From Allokutzneria sp. NRRL B-24872 (lineage in GTDB: Bacteria; Actinomycetota; Actinomycetes; Mycobacteriales; Pseudonocardiaceae): a stretch of DNA of 64,000 nucleotides. Both the position numbers and the translations under genes were made by a program. Positions 18,312 to 29,615 of the stretch are shown here, piece after piece; the stretch's first letter is position 1, and every line of letters starts with the position of its first letter. The notes under the pieces were generated by a model. The model had not been told where the DNA came from. It saw only the letters and a list, made by a program, of their open reading frames with translations, and ran no database searches. The DNA is taken from contig NZ_MUMH01000007.1 of assembly GCF_002155965.1 (NCBI RefSeq), positions 1-64,000 of the forward strand, given 5' to 3'.

Positions 18312-18712
18312 CGCCCGCTCCGCCCGCCGCGCGGAGGTTGGGCAGTCTTCAAGACCGGCGAACCCCCGCCTGCGGAGTCGCTAACCGCCCTGGCGCGCGG
18401 CGCCCTTCCGGATGGGTCGGGACGTTGTTGTGCGCCGGGCCGCGCGAGCGTGGTCACCGGTCGTCGCGCCCGTGCGATCGGTGGTCTGCGGTACCGGCGT
18501 GGTCGTTCATCCGCGCTGGTGCGGCCGCTGGACTGTGCGCCGGTCCGATCACCGGTTTCCGTGACGCAGGCGCGCGACCGCTGGTGGTGTCGCTATCAGC
18601 GGGGTTGCCGTGGTTCGCGGCACGCGCGGGTTTGCTGCGGTTCGCGACCGAGGGAACGAGGGTTTGTCGTGGTTAACGATGATCGACAGGGGGTTTGCTG
18701 GTCTTGAAGCCG
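18312..18712. other. 401-base gap with imperfect G-rich direct repeats
   Basis: No convincing gene is seen. In the right third, copies of a short unit similar to GGGTTTGCTGCGGTTCG recur at about 18601, 18627, 18660 and 18690, that is every 26-33 bases, with two to five changes each. Base usage here lacks the third-position GC bias of neighbouring genes. dinG and the pth2-like gene converge on it, so it has no need for promoters. Confidence 0.5.
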
Positions 18713-19516
18713 TCAGACGTGGGGCCACTGGGTGATGACGGTGATGGTGCCGGGGTCGACCTCGGTGAAGCCCGCGTCGCGAACGGCGACGACGCGCTTG
18801 GACTTCCAGGCGAGGGCGGGGTCCTCGCCGGGGTGCAGGTCGCGCCAGCGGGACGGGTCGGCTTTGCGGACCGCGCAGGGGAACCCGGCGGTGGCCCAGT
18901 CGGCCAGGTCCGCGTGGCGGCCGTCGGCGTGCAGCAGCGCGGCGAGCAGCATCGTGGCGTGACCGACCTGCGCCGCCGCCTTGCCCACGGTCATCGCCAC
19001 GCCGGGGTTGAGCCACAGCACCGGGGCGTTCGCGGGCGGGGCGGGCAACTGCTCGTCCTCGGGAAGCTCACTGCCAGAGATCTGGAGGCGGCCCAGCACG
19101 CGCGGGGTCTCCACGACGAGGCCGGGCAGCAGCGACCGCACCTCGGCGCCGGAGTGGGACACCGTCACGCCGGGCAGGTCCTGGACGGCGGTCCAGTGCG
19201 CTCCGCGAGCACGGCGGGAGACCTTGCGGATGCGGCCGCACATCCACGCGTGCACCTCGTCGTGCCACGGCTGCCCCGGCGCGGCGAGCGGGTCAAGGCA
19301 GACGGCGATCGCTGAGGACGCCGCCGCCGCGAGCACGGCAGAACGCGACGGCGGGTCGGCCTTCTCGATGCGCAGCACCATGGGCATGGCGCGCACCAGC
19401 TCGGGCACCTCATCAGAAGTGTCCACAGTGGACTCTGCTGACCGGCGCAGCCACGACACGTAGCGGTCGGCGAGCGGGTCCAGGATCGAGGCGGTTGCCA
19501 GCACCCCGTTAGTCAA
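18713..19516 (-). CDS. Pth2-type peptidyl-tRNA hydrolase-like protein
   Basis: This 267-residue protein carries in its C-terminal half the Pth2 signature MTVGKAAAQVGHATML (near 177-192) followed by SKRVVAVRDAGFTEVDPGTITV, which matches the family's catalytic core fold; the N-terminal 120 residues are an actinomycete-specific helical extension (DPLADRYVSWLRRSAEST). Pth2 enzymes release peptides from tRNAs. In this long actinobacterial subgroup activity has not been shown to my knowledge. It lies just upstream of the serB stop side by side on the same strand (30 bases gap). Confidence 0.75.
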   Translation of the reverse strand: MTNGVLATASILDPLADRYVSWLRRSAESTVDTSDEVPELVRAMPMVLRIEKADPPSRSAVLAAAASSAIAVCLDPLAAPGQPWHDEVHAWMCGRIRKVSRRARGAHWTAVQDLPGVTVSHSGAEVRSLLPGLVVETPRVLGRLQISGSELPEDEQLPAPPANAPVLWLNPGVAMTVGKAAAQVGHATMLLAALLHADGRHADLADWATAGFPCAVRKADPSRWRDLHPGEDPALAWKSKRVVAVRDAGFTEVDPGTITVITQWPHV

Positions 19517-19546
19517 CCACCGGCTGGTCGACCACCAGCTGGCCGC

Positions 19547-20857
<1,311 letters not shown>

Positions 20858-20887
20858 TCGTCGAGCACAGCTGCTGGTACTGCCTAG

Positions 20888-22651
20888 CTACTTGGCTTTG
20901 GGGTCGCCTTTGGTCTCATCATCCGGCTGCACCGCTGCCGCCGCCACCTCGGAGGGGGCCGCCTTGCCGTGCTTGCCGCCGATGTGCGCCTCCGCGCGGA
21001 AGCGCTCGACCATGTGCGGGTAGTGCAGCTCGAACGCCGGGCGCTCGGAGCGGATGCGGGGCAGCTCGGTGAAGTTGTGCCGAGGCGGCGGGCAGGAGGT
21101 CGCCCACTCCAGCGAGTTGCCGTAGCCCCACGGGTCGTCCACCGTCACGACCTCGCCGTAGCGGTAGCTCTTGAAGGCGTTCCACAGGAACGGCAGCATC
21201 GACGCGCCGAGGATGTAGGCGCCGATGGTGGAGATCATGTTCAGCGTGGTGAAGCCGTCGGTGGGGATGTAGTCGGCGTATCGGCGCGGCATGCCCTCGT
21301 TGCCCAGCCAGTGCTGCACCAGGAACGTCAGGTGGAAGCCGATGAACGTGGTCCAGAAGTGCAGCTTGCCCAGCGGCTCGTCCATCATCCGGCCGGTCAT
21401 CTTCGGGAACCAGAAGTAGATGCCCGCGAAGGTGGCGAAGGCGATGGTGCCGTAGAGCACGTAGTGGAAGTGCGCCACCACGAAGTAGCTGTCCGAGACG
21501 TGGAAGTCGATCGCCGGGGCCGCCAGCAGGACGCCGGAGAGGCCACCGAAGAGGAACGTCACGATGAAGCCGATGCTGAAGAGCATGGGCGTCTCGAAGG
21601 TGAGCTGCCCCTTCCACATCGTGCCGATCCAGTTGAAGAACTTCACGCCGGTCGGGACGGCGATGAGGAAGGTCATGAAGGCGAAGAACGGCAGCAGCAC
21701 GGCGCCGGTGGCGTACATGTGGTGCGCCCACACCGCCACGGACAGGGCCGCGATGCCCAGGGTCGCCCAGACCAGGCCCTTGTAGCCGAAGATCGGCTTG
21801 CGGCTGAACACCGGGAAGATCTCGGAGACGATGCCGAAGAACGGCAGCGCCACGATGTAGACCTCGGGGTGGCCGAAGAACCAGAACAGGTGCTGCCAGA
21901 GGATCACGCCGCCGTTGGCCGGGTCGAACACGTGCGCGCCGAGGTGACGGTCGGCCAGCAGGCCGAGCAGCGCGGCGGTCAGGATCGGGAACGCGATGAG
22001 CACCAGGAGGCTGGTGATCAGGATGTTCCAGGTGAAGATCGGCATCCGGTACATCGTCATGCCGGGCGCGCGCAGGCAGATCACCGTGGTGATCATGTTG
22101 ACCGCGCCGAGGATGGTGCCGAGACCACCGACGACCAGGCCGGAGATCCACAGGTCCGCGCCGACGCCCGGGGAGTGGATCGCGTCCGAGAGCGGCGTGT
22201 AGGCGAACCAGCCGAAGTCCGCGGCGCCGCCCGGGGTGATGAAGCCCGCCATCACGATGAGGCCACCGAAGAGGTAGAGCCAGTACGAGAAGGCGTTGAG
22301 CCGCGGGAACGCCACGTCGGGCGAGCCGATCTGCAGCGGCATGATGAAGTTGGCGAAGCCGAAGACGATCGGCGTCGCGTACAGCAGCAGCATCACCGTG
22401 CCGTGCATGGTGAACAGCTGGTTGTACTGCTCCTGCGAGAGGACCTGCATCCCCGGGACGGCGAGCTCGGTCCGCATCAGCATCGCCATGACGCCGCCGA
22501 CCAGGAAGAACGCCATCGCCGTGACGATGTACATGATCCCGATTTGCTTGTGATCCGTCGTGCTGAACATCCGCAGCAGGAACGAACCCTTGACCGAGTC
22601 ACGCGTCGGGTAAGGACGCGTGGCGATCGGCTGGGGGGCTACGGCCGTCAC
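20888..22651 (-). CDS. ctaD: Cytochrome c oxidase subunit I (aa3 type)
   Basis: This 587-residue twelve-helix haem-copper oxidase subunit has the haem a ligand in [12 protein letters not shown], the Cu-B/Tyr crosslink motif [14 protein letters not shown], the HHMYATG Cu-B histidines, the K-channel helix and the haem a3/a ligands in [13 protein letters not shown]. It is the catalytic subunit of terminal oxidase in the plasma membrane. GTG start preceded by AGGAGG. The C-terminus is extended and charged. Regulation is not evident; 355 bases upstream hold no gene. Confidence 0.97.
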   Translation of the reverse strand: MTAVAPQPIATRPYPTRDSVKGSFLLRMFSTTDHKQIGIMYIVTAMAFFLVGGVMAMLMRTELAVPGMQVLSQEQYNQLFTMHGTVMLLLYATPIVFGFANFIMPLQIGSPDVAFPRLNAFSYWLYLFGGLIVMAGFITPGGAADFGWFAYTPLSDAIHSPGVGADLWISGLVVGGLGTILGAVNMITTVICLRAPGMTMYRMPIFTWNILITSLLVLIAFPILTAALLGLLADRHLGAHVFDPANGGVILWQHLFWFFGHPEVYIVALPFFGIVSEIFPVFSRKPIFGYKGLVWATLGIAALSVAVWAHHMYATGAVLLPFFAFMTFLIAVPTGVKFFNWIGTMWKGQLTFETPMLFSIGFIVTFLFGGLSGVLLAAPAIDFHVSDSYFVVAHFHYVLYGTIAFATFAGIYFWFPKMTGRMMDEPLGKLHFWTTFIGFHLTFLVQHWLGNEGMPRRYADYIPTDGFTTLNMISTIGAYILGASMLPFLWNAFKSYRYGEVVTVDDPWGYGNSLEWATSCPPPRHNFTELPRIRSERPAFELHYPHMVERFRAEAHIGGKHGKAAPSEVAAAAVQPDDETKGDPKAK

Positions 22652-23006
22652 GATGCCTCCTGAGCTCTACTGCGGCGCCTTTCTGGGCCGTCGACGTCCG
22701 GCATACGTAGCCTGCCCGGACATCCGAGAGGATCGTAGACCGCTCGCCCGACGGCGGCGCGCCTGGGCCGCTCCCACGGCTCTCCCACCACCGGGGGCGT
22801 AGGCCAGGTCACAACCACCCGCGCCCGGAGACCTCGCCGCGCGGTGCGGCGCCGGTCGGCTCACACCGGGCCGTTGCTCCGAACGGCCGTGCCCCGCTCG
22901 GCGATCCGCGCTATCGAGACTCCTATCGACGATTGACCCGTTCGGCCGAGTTAGATCAACATCCGGAGCCATCCCAGCCGCCGCTTCCTTTCACCGAGGG
23001 CTCCCG
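22652..23006. other. 355-base divergent control region between ctaD and the SGNH gene
   Basis: No gene is seen. It holds the AGGAGG ribosome binding site of ctaD at its left end and GAGGG before the right-hand gene. GTCCGG and CCGGAC flank a 14-base centre near 22694-22719 as an inverted repeat, and TTGACC at about 22932 could be a -35 for the rightward gene, but no good -10 is spaced correctly. Confidence 0.4.
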
Positions 23007-23897
23007 ATGGCACTCTCCGCCGCGCTCCGCCGCCTGCTCGTCCTGCCGCTCGTGATCACCGCGCTGGGCGCGGGCACGACAACCGCCGTCGCGAAGCCGG
23101 CGAGGTTCGAGCGCTACGTCTCGCTCGGGGACTCCTTCGTCTCCGGCCCGTACATCCCGCAGCCGCGGCCGGAGTCGCGCGGCTGCCTGCGCACGACCGG
23201 CAACTACCCGACGGTGCTGGCCGCCGCGCTGAAGGTGCGGGAGCACGCCGACGCCAGCTGTATCGGCGCGTTCACCCACCACATGACCACCGCGCAGGAC
23301 GAGCCGTCGTGGGACATCGACAACCCGCCGCAGTTGGACCGGCTCACCCCCGACACGGACCTGGTGACGATCACCACCGGCGGCATCGACATCGGCTTCA
23401 TGCAGCTGGCGATCGACTGCGCGCTGGCCAGCTTCAGCGACCCGCTCGGCACCCCGTGCAAGAAGAAGCACACCGTCGACGGCGTCGAGCAGATCGGCAA
23501 GCGCATCGAGGCCGCCGCGCCGAAGGTCGACGCGGTGCTCGCGGAGCTGAAGCGGCGCGCGCCCAAGGCGAAGGTGGTCTTCGTCGGCTACCCCCGTCTG
23601 GTGCCGGCGGCCGTCGGCTGCTTCCCGACCGTGCCGATCGCCTTCGGGGACGTGGAGTACCTAGACGGGCTCCAGCAGAAGCTGAACAAGGCGCTCGCCG
23701 CGCAGGCCGCCGCGAACGGGATTCCCTTCGTCGACGCTTACCGGGCCAGCGAGGGCCGCGACGCCTGCCAGGCGCCCGAGGTCAGGTGGATGGAGGGCGT
23801 CATCCCCAGCTCGCCCACCGCGCCCGCGCACCCGAACGCCGCCGGGATGACGGCGGTGGCGAAGCTCGTGCACGCCGTGCTCAGGGGCAAGGACTAG
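23007..23897 (+). CDS. Secreted SGNH/GDSL-family hydrolase with altered block III
   Basis: This 296-residue protein has a signal peptide (hydrophobic 8-28, cleavage near AVAKP) and an SGNH fold: block I YVSLGDSFVSGPYIP with the nucleophile Ser, a Gly in the second block, and block V SPTAPAHPNAAGM with the catalytic His. Six cysteines probably form three disulphides as in Streptomyces lipases. In block III, GGND is replaced by GGID, so the oxyanion-hole Asn is Ile. An esterase role is therefore uncertain. ATG start with GAGGG seven bases upstream. Confidence 0.85.
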   Translation: MALSAALRRLLVLPLVITALGAGTTTAVAKPARFERYVSLGDSFVSGPYIPQPRPESRGCLRTTGNYPTVLAAALKVREHADASCIGAFTHHMTTAQDEPSWDIDNPPQLDRLTPDTDLVTITTGGIDIGFMQLAIDCALASFSDPLGTPCKKKHTVDGVEQIGKRIEAAAPKVDAVLAELKRRAPKAKVVFVGYPRLVPAAVGCFPTVPIAFGDVEYLDGLQQKLNKALAAQAAANGIPFVDAYRASEGRDACQAPEVRWMEGVIPSSPTAPAHPNAAGMTAVAKLVHAVLRGKD

Positions 23898-23952
23898 GGC
23901 CCGTCCCGCACGGGGTCGAGGTGCTTGAAGACCGCCGAACGCGGCACGCGGT

Positions 23953-26900
23953 CTAGGTCTGGCAGCTCTCCGGCAGCTCTCCCCCGCTGGACTCGCCGAG
24001 AATCCGGCACAGCGTCCGCACAGCGTCCTCGGGCCGCAACTGCCACACGATGACGTCGCGGTCCCAGCTGGTGGAGGCGAGCGCGCTGCCGTCCTTCTTC
24101 CAGGCGAGCGCGTGGATGGTGCGGCTGTGCCCACCGGTCAGGCTCGTGACGAGGTGTCCGTTCGCCCTGGACCACACGGTGATCTCGCCCTTGCCGTGCC
24201 CGAGCGCGAGCAGTTGGCCGTCCGGGGAGAACTCCACGGCGGTGACCACGCTCGCACCGGTCTCGACGCGGCTCTTCAGCGCGCCGGTCGCGGCGTCCCA
24301 CAGGGTCACGGCGGTGAACTCGGGGCGGGCCAGCGTCGCGCCGTCCGGGCTGAACACGATCTGCCCCGGGTAGGGGCTGCCCGGGCTCGGCAGCCGGGTC
24401 GGCTTGGGCGTGCCGTCCACGTTCCACACGACGATCCCGTCCTCGCCGCGCCTGGCCAGCCGCGTGCCGTCGGCGTTGAGCGCGAACTCGGCGGTCACGT
24501 CGGCGATGGTGGCCACGGCCCGTCGCTCGCGCAGGTCCCACACGGTGACGGAGCCGTCGTCGCGGCCAACGGCGAGCCTGCTGCCGTCCGCGCTGATCCG
24601 CATGTCGCCGAGGCGGGCGGGCAGGGAGACCGGCAGGGAGCCGACCACCTCCCCGGTCTCCGGGTCGTACAGGGTGATCTCGTCGTCGGAGCGCGCCACG
24701 ACCAGCCGGAGGTCCGGGCTGAGCACCGGCCGCGCGGGGACGGGGAGGTGGTCCTCGGCGACCCGTCGCATCCGGTCCGCGACGGGTGAGGTGGCCAGCG
24801 GGACCCGGCGCGGTTCGGTCGGGCGCGGCAGGGCCCAGGTGAACACCTGCCGGGGCCCGGCGGCGACCACGGCGCCGTCGAGGCGGAAGGCGATGGACTT
24901 CTGGCCGAGTTCGTCCTGCCCCAGCATCGGCAGCCACTCCATGTGGAAGAGCACGACCGCGTCCGTGCTGGCCACGGCGACCGTGCCCGGTTTCCCGGTG
25001 GCGATCTGGTGCACCAGTTGCTCCGGTGGCAACCGGAGGTGGGTGAGGACCCGCAGGTCCTCGGTCCGGACGAGAGTCGTCGCGACGCCGCCGGTGACGA
25101 CCACGCTCGCGCCGCCCGGCATGAAGGCGATGTCGCTGATCGGGCCCGGCAGCGGCTTGTCGCCGACCTCGGTCCGACCGCTGGCGGAGTCCCAGAGCAG
25201 CAGCCGCCCCTCCCTGGTGCCGAGCGCGACGGTGTGGCCGTCCTCGGCGACCGCGATCGCCCTCAGCGCTCCCTGGCCGTGCTGGAACTCGGCGAGTTTG
25301 GCACCGGTGGCCGAGTCCCACTTCGCGGCGAGCCCGGTCTCGTCCGAGGTGAACAGGGTTCGGCCGTCCGAGGAGAAGGTCGTGCTGACCGTGTCGAGCC
25401 AGTCCACGCCGGGCAGCAGCTGGTACTGCGCTTGGCGCTGCCCGGTGCGCCAGATCGAGAACCCGCCGCCGCGGTTGCTGATGACCATCAGATCGCCGCC
25501 GGGGCTGAGCAGCTCGGGCGCCATTCCCACGCCCAGGTCAGCTGTCTCGGTGACAACGGCCCGGCTCGTCAGTTCCCACGTGGCTGTCCCGCCGTGCAGG
25601 TTGGCCGCGCTCAGCCGCGTGCCGTCGCGGCTGAAGGCGAGCGCGGACAGGCCGTGCCCGATGTCCTTCATCCGCAGCTCCCCCCGCTCCGCCGACGTCC
25701 GCGTGTCCCACAGCCGCACGCCGACCGGGGTGTCGGTGGCGACCAGCGACCCGTCCGGGCTGACCGCGACGAGCGCCTTGGCGGTCGGCTCCCTGGTGAT
25801 CACGCCGTGGTTGGCCTGGTGCGAGGCGAGGCTGAGGACGGCGCTGCGAGCTTCCTCCGTCCTCGCGGCCTCGTAGGCCTCCAGCGCACGGCGCATGGCC
25901 GTGTGCGGATCGCGCGGCGCCTCCTCCTTGGCTTGCGTGGCGAGCTGGCGGGACAGGGCGAGCTGTTGCAGGTCGATGGCGTCCTGCCGCTGCTTGAGCA
26001 CGATCAGTCCCGCGACGACCGCCACGACCAGTGCGATGGCGAGCCCCGTGACGAGCTGCCGCAGCTGTCGTGTCCTGCGGTCGTGCAGGCCCTGTTCAGC
26101 CCGCTCAGCGGCGTCGGCGGCGTCGAGGAAGTCCCTCTCCCGCGCGGCCAGGACGACCTTGTCCCCCGCCGCCCATTCGCGGGCGACGGCCAGCCTGGTG
26201 CCCCGGTAGAGCGCGCTGGGGTCGCGGCCGAGCTCGTCCCAGTCCGCGGCGGCGACGGCGAGGCGCAGGTGCACGCGGTGGCCCTCGCGGTCCTCGGCGA
26301 TCCAGTCGGTCAGCCGGGGCCATGAGCTGATCAGCGCCTCGTGCGCGATCTCGACGGCGCCCGCGTCCACGGTGAGCAGTCGCGCGTCGGCGAAGGCTTC
26401 GAGCACGCCCGCGTTGATCGCGTTCTCGCGGTCGAGCTCCGCGCTCGTGGCTCGCCTGCGCAGAATCCCCTCGCTCGCGTCGACCAAGCGCAGGAACAGC
26501 GCGCGGGCCGCGACCTCCTCCTCTTCGCCGAGCCGCGCGTACACCGCCTCCGCGGTCCGCACGACCGCGTCGTGGATTCCACCGGCGGCCTCGTAGCCGC
26601 TGAGCGTGAGCACGCGTCCCCGTCGACGGCGCCAGGTCTCCAGGAGCGCGTGCGAGACCAGTGGCAGTCCGCCGCGCTCGTTGGCGGCTTCGGCGACCAA
26701 GGTGGCCAGCAGCGCCGCCTCGACGGTGCAGCCCGTTCGCAAGGCGGGCTCGGTGATCGCGCTGCGCAACTCCGGGACGGTCATCGGGCCGACCAGCACG
26801 TGCCGGTCGCGCATCGCGTCCACGAGGTCGGTGTGGCGCGCGCAGTGCCCGAGGAAGTCCGCGCGCACGCTGAGCACCATCCGCAGCCGCTTGGTGCCGC

Positions 26901-27666
26901 GGGTCGCGAGGACAGCGGCGAGGAAGACCTCTCGGTCCTCTTTCACGACCTCGGTGCCGAAGACCTCCTCGAACTGGTCGATGACGACGAGCAGCGAGAC
27001 GCCCGCCAGCTCGACGAGACGCGGTAGCGCGGTCGGGTCCTCGGTCAGCGCGGCGCGGGCGTCGACGTCTCCAGGCACGTCACCGAGCGCATCGGCCAGC
27101 CGCTCGACCCACCTGGCGAGCGGTGCGGCGCCCGGCGCGAACACCACGGTGCGCCAGCCCTGCTGCCCGGCCAGGCCGTCGACGGAGACCCGGTGCGCGA
27201 CGCCCGCGCGCAGCAGCGAGGACTTCCCCGCTCCCGAGGCCCCGGCCACCACGAGGAAGCGGTCCCGGCCGAGGCGGTCGACCAGGTCGGTGACCAGCTC
27301 GTCGCGGCCAAAAAACAACTCTGCGTCTTGTTCGCGGAACGCGGCGAGGCCTCGGTACGGCGAGTCCTGACCGTCCTCCGCGAGCCGGTCGGCGTCCCCG
27401 AGCAGCTCGCGGTCGGCTTCTCGCCACCGCCGCTCCCACTCCGCGCGGTCACCGCCGCACGCCTCGGCGTAGGCGAGCGCCACCGCGAGGCTGGGCAGCT
27501 TCCGCCCTCCGGCGGCGTCGGACAACGTCGTGACCGAGTAGTGAGCGAGTTTCGCGAGCTGGCGATATCCAGGACTCCCCGCGCTTTCCCGCAATTCGCG
27601 GAGTGCGGCCGCGAAGCGGGCCACAGCGCTGTCGTCGGCGGCCAGCGGGCGCTCGGGTCGGGGCAC
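23953..27666 (-). CDS. HTH-STAND NTPase-WD40 membrane protein
   Basis: This 1237-residue protein has an N-terminal helix-turn-helix (about 10-70, YRQLAKLAHYSVTTLSDAAGG), a STAND NTPase with Walker A GASGAGKSS (142-150) and Walker B LLVVIDQFEEVF (225-236), an arginine finger region SVRADFLGH, a winged-helix segment, one membrane helix near 540-560 (VTGLAIALVVAVVAGLIVL), and about 600 residues of WD40-type repeats with recurring SPDG and LWDxxTG. This is the nSTAND1-WD40 type, presumed signal-sensing switches; the ligand is unknown. The GTG at 27666 was chosen because AGGAGG sits 8 bases upstream; a GTG two codons earlier is too close to it. Confidence 0.88.
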   Translation of the reverse strand: MPRPERPLAADDSAVARFAAALRELRESAGSPGYRQLAKLAHYSVTTLSDAAGGRKLPSLAVALAYAEACGGDRAEWERRWREADRELLGDADRLAEDGQDSPYRGLAAFREQDAELFFGRDELVTDLVDRLGRDRFLVVAGASGAGKSSLLRAGVAHRVSVDGLAGQQGWRTVVFAPGAAPLARWVERLADALGDVPGDVDARAALTEDPTALPRLVELAGVSLLVVIDQFEEVFGTEVVKEDREVFLAAVLATRGTKRLRMVLSVRADFLGHCARHTDLVDAMRDRHVLVGPMTVPELRSAITEPALRTGCTVEAALLATLVAEAANERGGLPLVSHALLETWRRRRGRVLTLSGYEAAGGIHDAVVRTAEAVYARLGEEEEVAARALFLRLVDASEGILRRRATSAELDRENAINAGVLEAFADARLLTVDAGAVEIAHEALISSWPRLTDWIAEDREGHRVHLRLAVAAADWDELGRDPSALYRGTRLAVAREWAAGDKVVLAARERDFLDAADAAERAEQGLHDRRTRQLRQLVTGLAIALVVAVVAGLIVLKQRQDAIDLQQLALSRQLATQAKEEAPRDPHTAMRRALEAYEAARTEEARSAVLSLASHQANHGVITREPTAKALVAVSPDGSLVATDTPVGVRLWDTRTSAERGELRMKDIGHGLSALAFSRDGTRLSAANLHGGTATWELTSRAVVTETADLGVGMAPELLSPGGDLMVISNRGGGFSIWRTGQRQAQYQLLPGVDWLDTVSTTFSSDGRTLFTSDETGLAAKWDSATGAKLAEFQHGQGALRAIAVAEDGHTVALGTREGRLLLWDSASGRTEVGDKPLPGPISDIAFMPGGASVVVTGGVATTLVRTEDLRVLTHLRLPPEQLVHQIATGKPGTVAVASTDAVVLFHMEWLPMLGQDELGQKSIAFRLDGAVVAAGPRQVFTWALPRPTEPRRVPLATSPVADRMRRVAEDHLPVPARPVLSPDLRLVVARSDDEITLYDPETGEVVGSLPVSLPARLGDMRISADGSRLAVGRDDGSVTVWDLRERRAVATIADVTAEFALNADGTRLARRGEDGIVVWNVDGTPKPTRLPSPGSPYPGQIVFSPDGATLARPEFTAVTLWDAATGALKSRVETGASVVTAVEFSPDGQLLALGHGKGEITVWSRANGHLVTSLTGGHSRTIHALAWKKDGSALASTSWDRDVIVWQLRPEDAVRTLCRILGESSGGELPESCQT

Positions 27667-27799
27667 TCGCACACCCTCCTGACCGGGACGGATGTTGTCC
27701 GCCGTTGTTTGTCCACCCTACCCGCGCCGAGCCGGACAACGTGACGCGACATACACCGGAAAGGAGCCCGTTCGGGGCAGGAAAACCTGGGGAGAATTC

Positions 27800-29494
27800 G
27801 TGACCATTTCTTCCGCGCACGACGGCGCGGTCGGTACTGCGGTCAGTGATGAGGCCATCACCGGAAAGCCGCGCGAGACACCGGCGCACGTTCGCCGCTG
27901 GAACCGCACGGTCGTGATCGGCGCCGTCGCGATCATCGCGGTCGCCGGGTTCGCGCAGCGCTGGATCGCTGATGACGGCCTGATCTACGTGCGCGCCGTG
28001 GAGCAGATCCTGGCGGGCAACGGCCCGGTCTTCAACGCCGGCGAACGCGCCGAGAGCTCGACCGGGACGCTCTGGCAGTGGCTGCTCGCACTGGCCGGGC
28101 TGATCGTGCCGAACGTGCCGCTCGCCGCCGTCTACCTCGGCCTGGCGTGCACCACGGCCGCGATCGCTCTCGGCGTCACCGGCGCGCAGCGGCTGCACGG
28201 CTCAGTGACCGTTCCCGCGGGTGTCGTGGTGGTGCTGATGACGCCTCCGATGTGGGATTTCGCGACCTCTGGCCTGGAGACGGGCTTCGCGTTCGCCTGG
28301 ATCGCGGGCAGCTGGTGGCTGCTGGTGCGCTCGCGAGACGCTGACGGCGGCCTGCACCTGCTCGCGGTGGTGCTCGGACTCGGCCCGCTGGTGCGGCCCG
28401 ACCTGGCCCTGGTGTCGATCGTGTTCCTGGTGGCGCTGTGGCTGCTGCACCGGCCCCGACTGGGCGTGACGCTGCGACTGGTCGCGGTGGCGGGAGCGCT
28501 GCCGGTGGCCTACCAGGTCTTCCGGATGGGCTACTACGGCGTGCTGGTGCCGCTGCCCGCGATCAGCAAGGAGGCCTCCACCTCCTACTGGGAGCGCGGC
28601 GTGGGCTACCTGGCCGACCTGTTCGTCACCTACTGGCTGTGGGTCCCGATCCTCGTGGTGCTCTGGCTGGGCCTGCGCACGCGCCTGACCAGGGCGGATC
28701 GCATCCTGGTGTTCGCGCCGGTGATCGCGGGCGCGCTGTCGGTGCTCTACGTGGTCAAGGTCGGCGGCGACTTCATGCACGGCCGGATGCTGCTGCCCGG
28801 CCTGCTGCTGGTCATGCTCCCGTTCTTCTGCCTGCCCCGCCCCGGCAGGGCGGGTCTCGGCGTGCTCTCGCTGGCACTGGTCGCCACGACGGCGTTCTGC
28901 GTGATCAACCCGCGCCCGTCCTACTCGCCCCTGATCGGCGAAGCGGGCATCGCCGACGAGCGCGCGTTCTGGACCAGGGACGTCGGTACGAGGAACCCGG
29001 TCGACAAGCAGCCGTACCTGGACCGCTTCGGCGACCTGATCGAACAGGTGCGCGAAGCGCGGCACGAACTGGTCTTCATCGGCTTCACCGGGGAGTACCA
29101 CCCGCTGACCGCGGAGCGGACCGAGCGCGTCGGCACCGTCTGGTCGACCCTGGGCTCCGGGGGAGCCATCACGCCGCTGAGCGAGACGGTGATCGACCCG
29201 ATCGGGCTGTCCTACCCGCTGGCCGCGCACCTCGAACCGCAGCCGCGCGGGCGGGTCGGCCACGAGAAGCGGCTGCCGAACGCGTGGGTGCTCGCGGACT
29301 ACAGCCTCCCGACGGAGGAGACGGCGGCGGCGCGCAGGGCGCTGTCCTGCGGCGCGCTGGCCGAGCTCCAGGAGTCGGTCAGGGCGCCGCTCACCTGGAG
29401 CCGATTCGTGGACAACTTCCTCGGCGCGTTCGACAGGACCTCCTTGCGCATACCGGAGAATCCGGTCGAGGCGGAGCGCCGCTTCTGCGGCTGA
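27800..29494 (+). CDS. AftB-like arabinofuranosyltransferase, copy 1
   Basis: This 564-residue GT-C glycosyltransferase has about ten membrane helices in the first two thirds and a soluble C-terminal domain. The first loop reads QRWIADDGLIYVRAV with the DD motif of arabinofuranosyltransferases, followed by GNGPVFNAGERAESSTGT, MGYYGVLVPLPAISKEAS and GGDFMHGRMLLPG. The same blocks occur in AftB (Rv3805c), the enzyme that adds terminal beta-1,2 arabinofuranose to arabinan from decaprenyl-phosphoarabinose. GTG start after GGGGAG. The preceding frame is open but has no family similarity. Paralogue follows 121 bases later. Confidence 0.87.
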   Translation: MTISSAHDGAVGTAVSDEAITGKPRETPAHVRRWNRTVVIGAVAIIAVAGFAQRWIADDGLIYVRAVEQILAGNGPVFNAGERAESSTGTLWQWLLALAGLIVPNVPLAAVYLGLACTTAAIALGVTGAQRLHGSVTVPAGVVVVLMTPPMWDFATSGLETGFAFAWIAGSWWLLVRSRDADGGLHLLAVVLGLGPLVRPDLALVSIVFLVALWLLHRPRLGVTLRLVAVAGALPVAYQVFRMGYYGVLVPLPAISKEASTSYWERGVGYLADLFVTYWLWVPILVVLWLGLRTRLTRADRILVFAPVIAGALSVLYVVKVGGDFMHGRMLLPGLLLVMLPFFCLPRPGRAGLGVLSLALVATTAFCVINPRPSYSPLIGEAGIADERAFWTRDVGTRNPVDKQPYLDRFGDLIEQVREARHELVFIGFTGEYHPLTAERTERVGTVWSTLGSGGAITPLSETVIDPIGLSYPLAAHLEPQPRGRVGHEKRLPNAWVLADYSLPTEETAAARRALSCGALAELQESVRAPLTWSRFVDNFLGAFDRTSLRIPENPVEAERRFCG

Positions 29495-29615
29495 GGCCCG
29501 CAATTCCCGTCTTTTGGGACGCCGTGCCGCACCCCGGTGAACACGCACAACGAGCTTCACTCTATAAATGGGGGGCGCCCCGAACGGGGTTGCGGCACGG
29601 CATGGAGTGAAATAC

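Noticed and set aside
20969-22663. Long open frame antisense to ctaD
   Set aside because: ctaD is unmistakable on the other strand; the antisense translation has no recognisable domains.
22694-22719. Inverted repeat GTCCGG/CCGGAC upstream of ctaD
   Set aside because: Six-base GC arms arise easily by chance in this composition and I know no regulator for it.
23953-27666. STAND protein as an Avs-type phage defence gene
   Set aside because: The architecture (HTH, membrane helix, WD40) differs from Avs proteins and no defence genes are adjacent, so it is kept as unknown-role STAND protein.
28202-29560. Long open frames antisense to the two AftB-like genes
   Set aside because: They are explained by codon bias of the membrane protein genes and have no start signals or domains.
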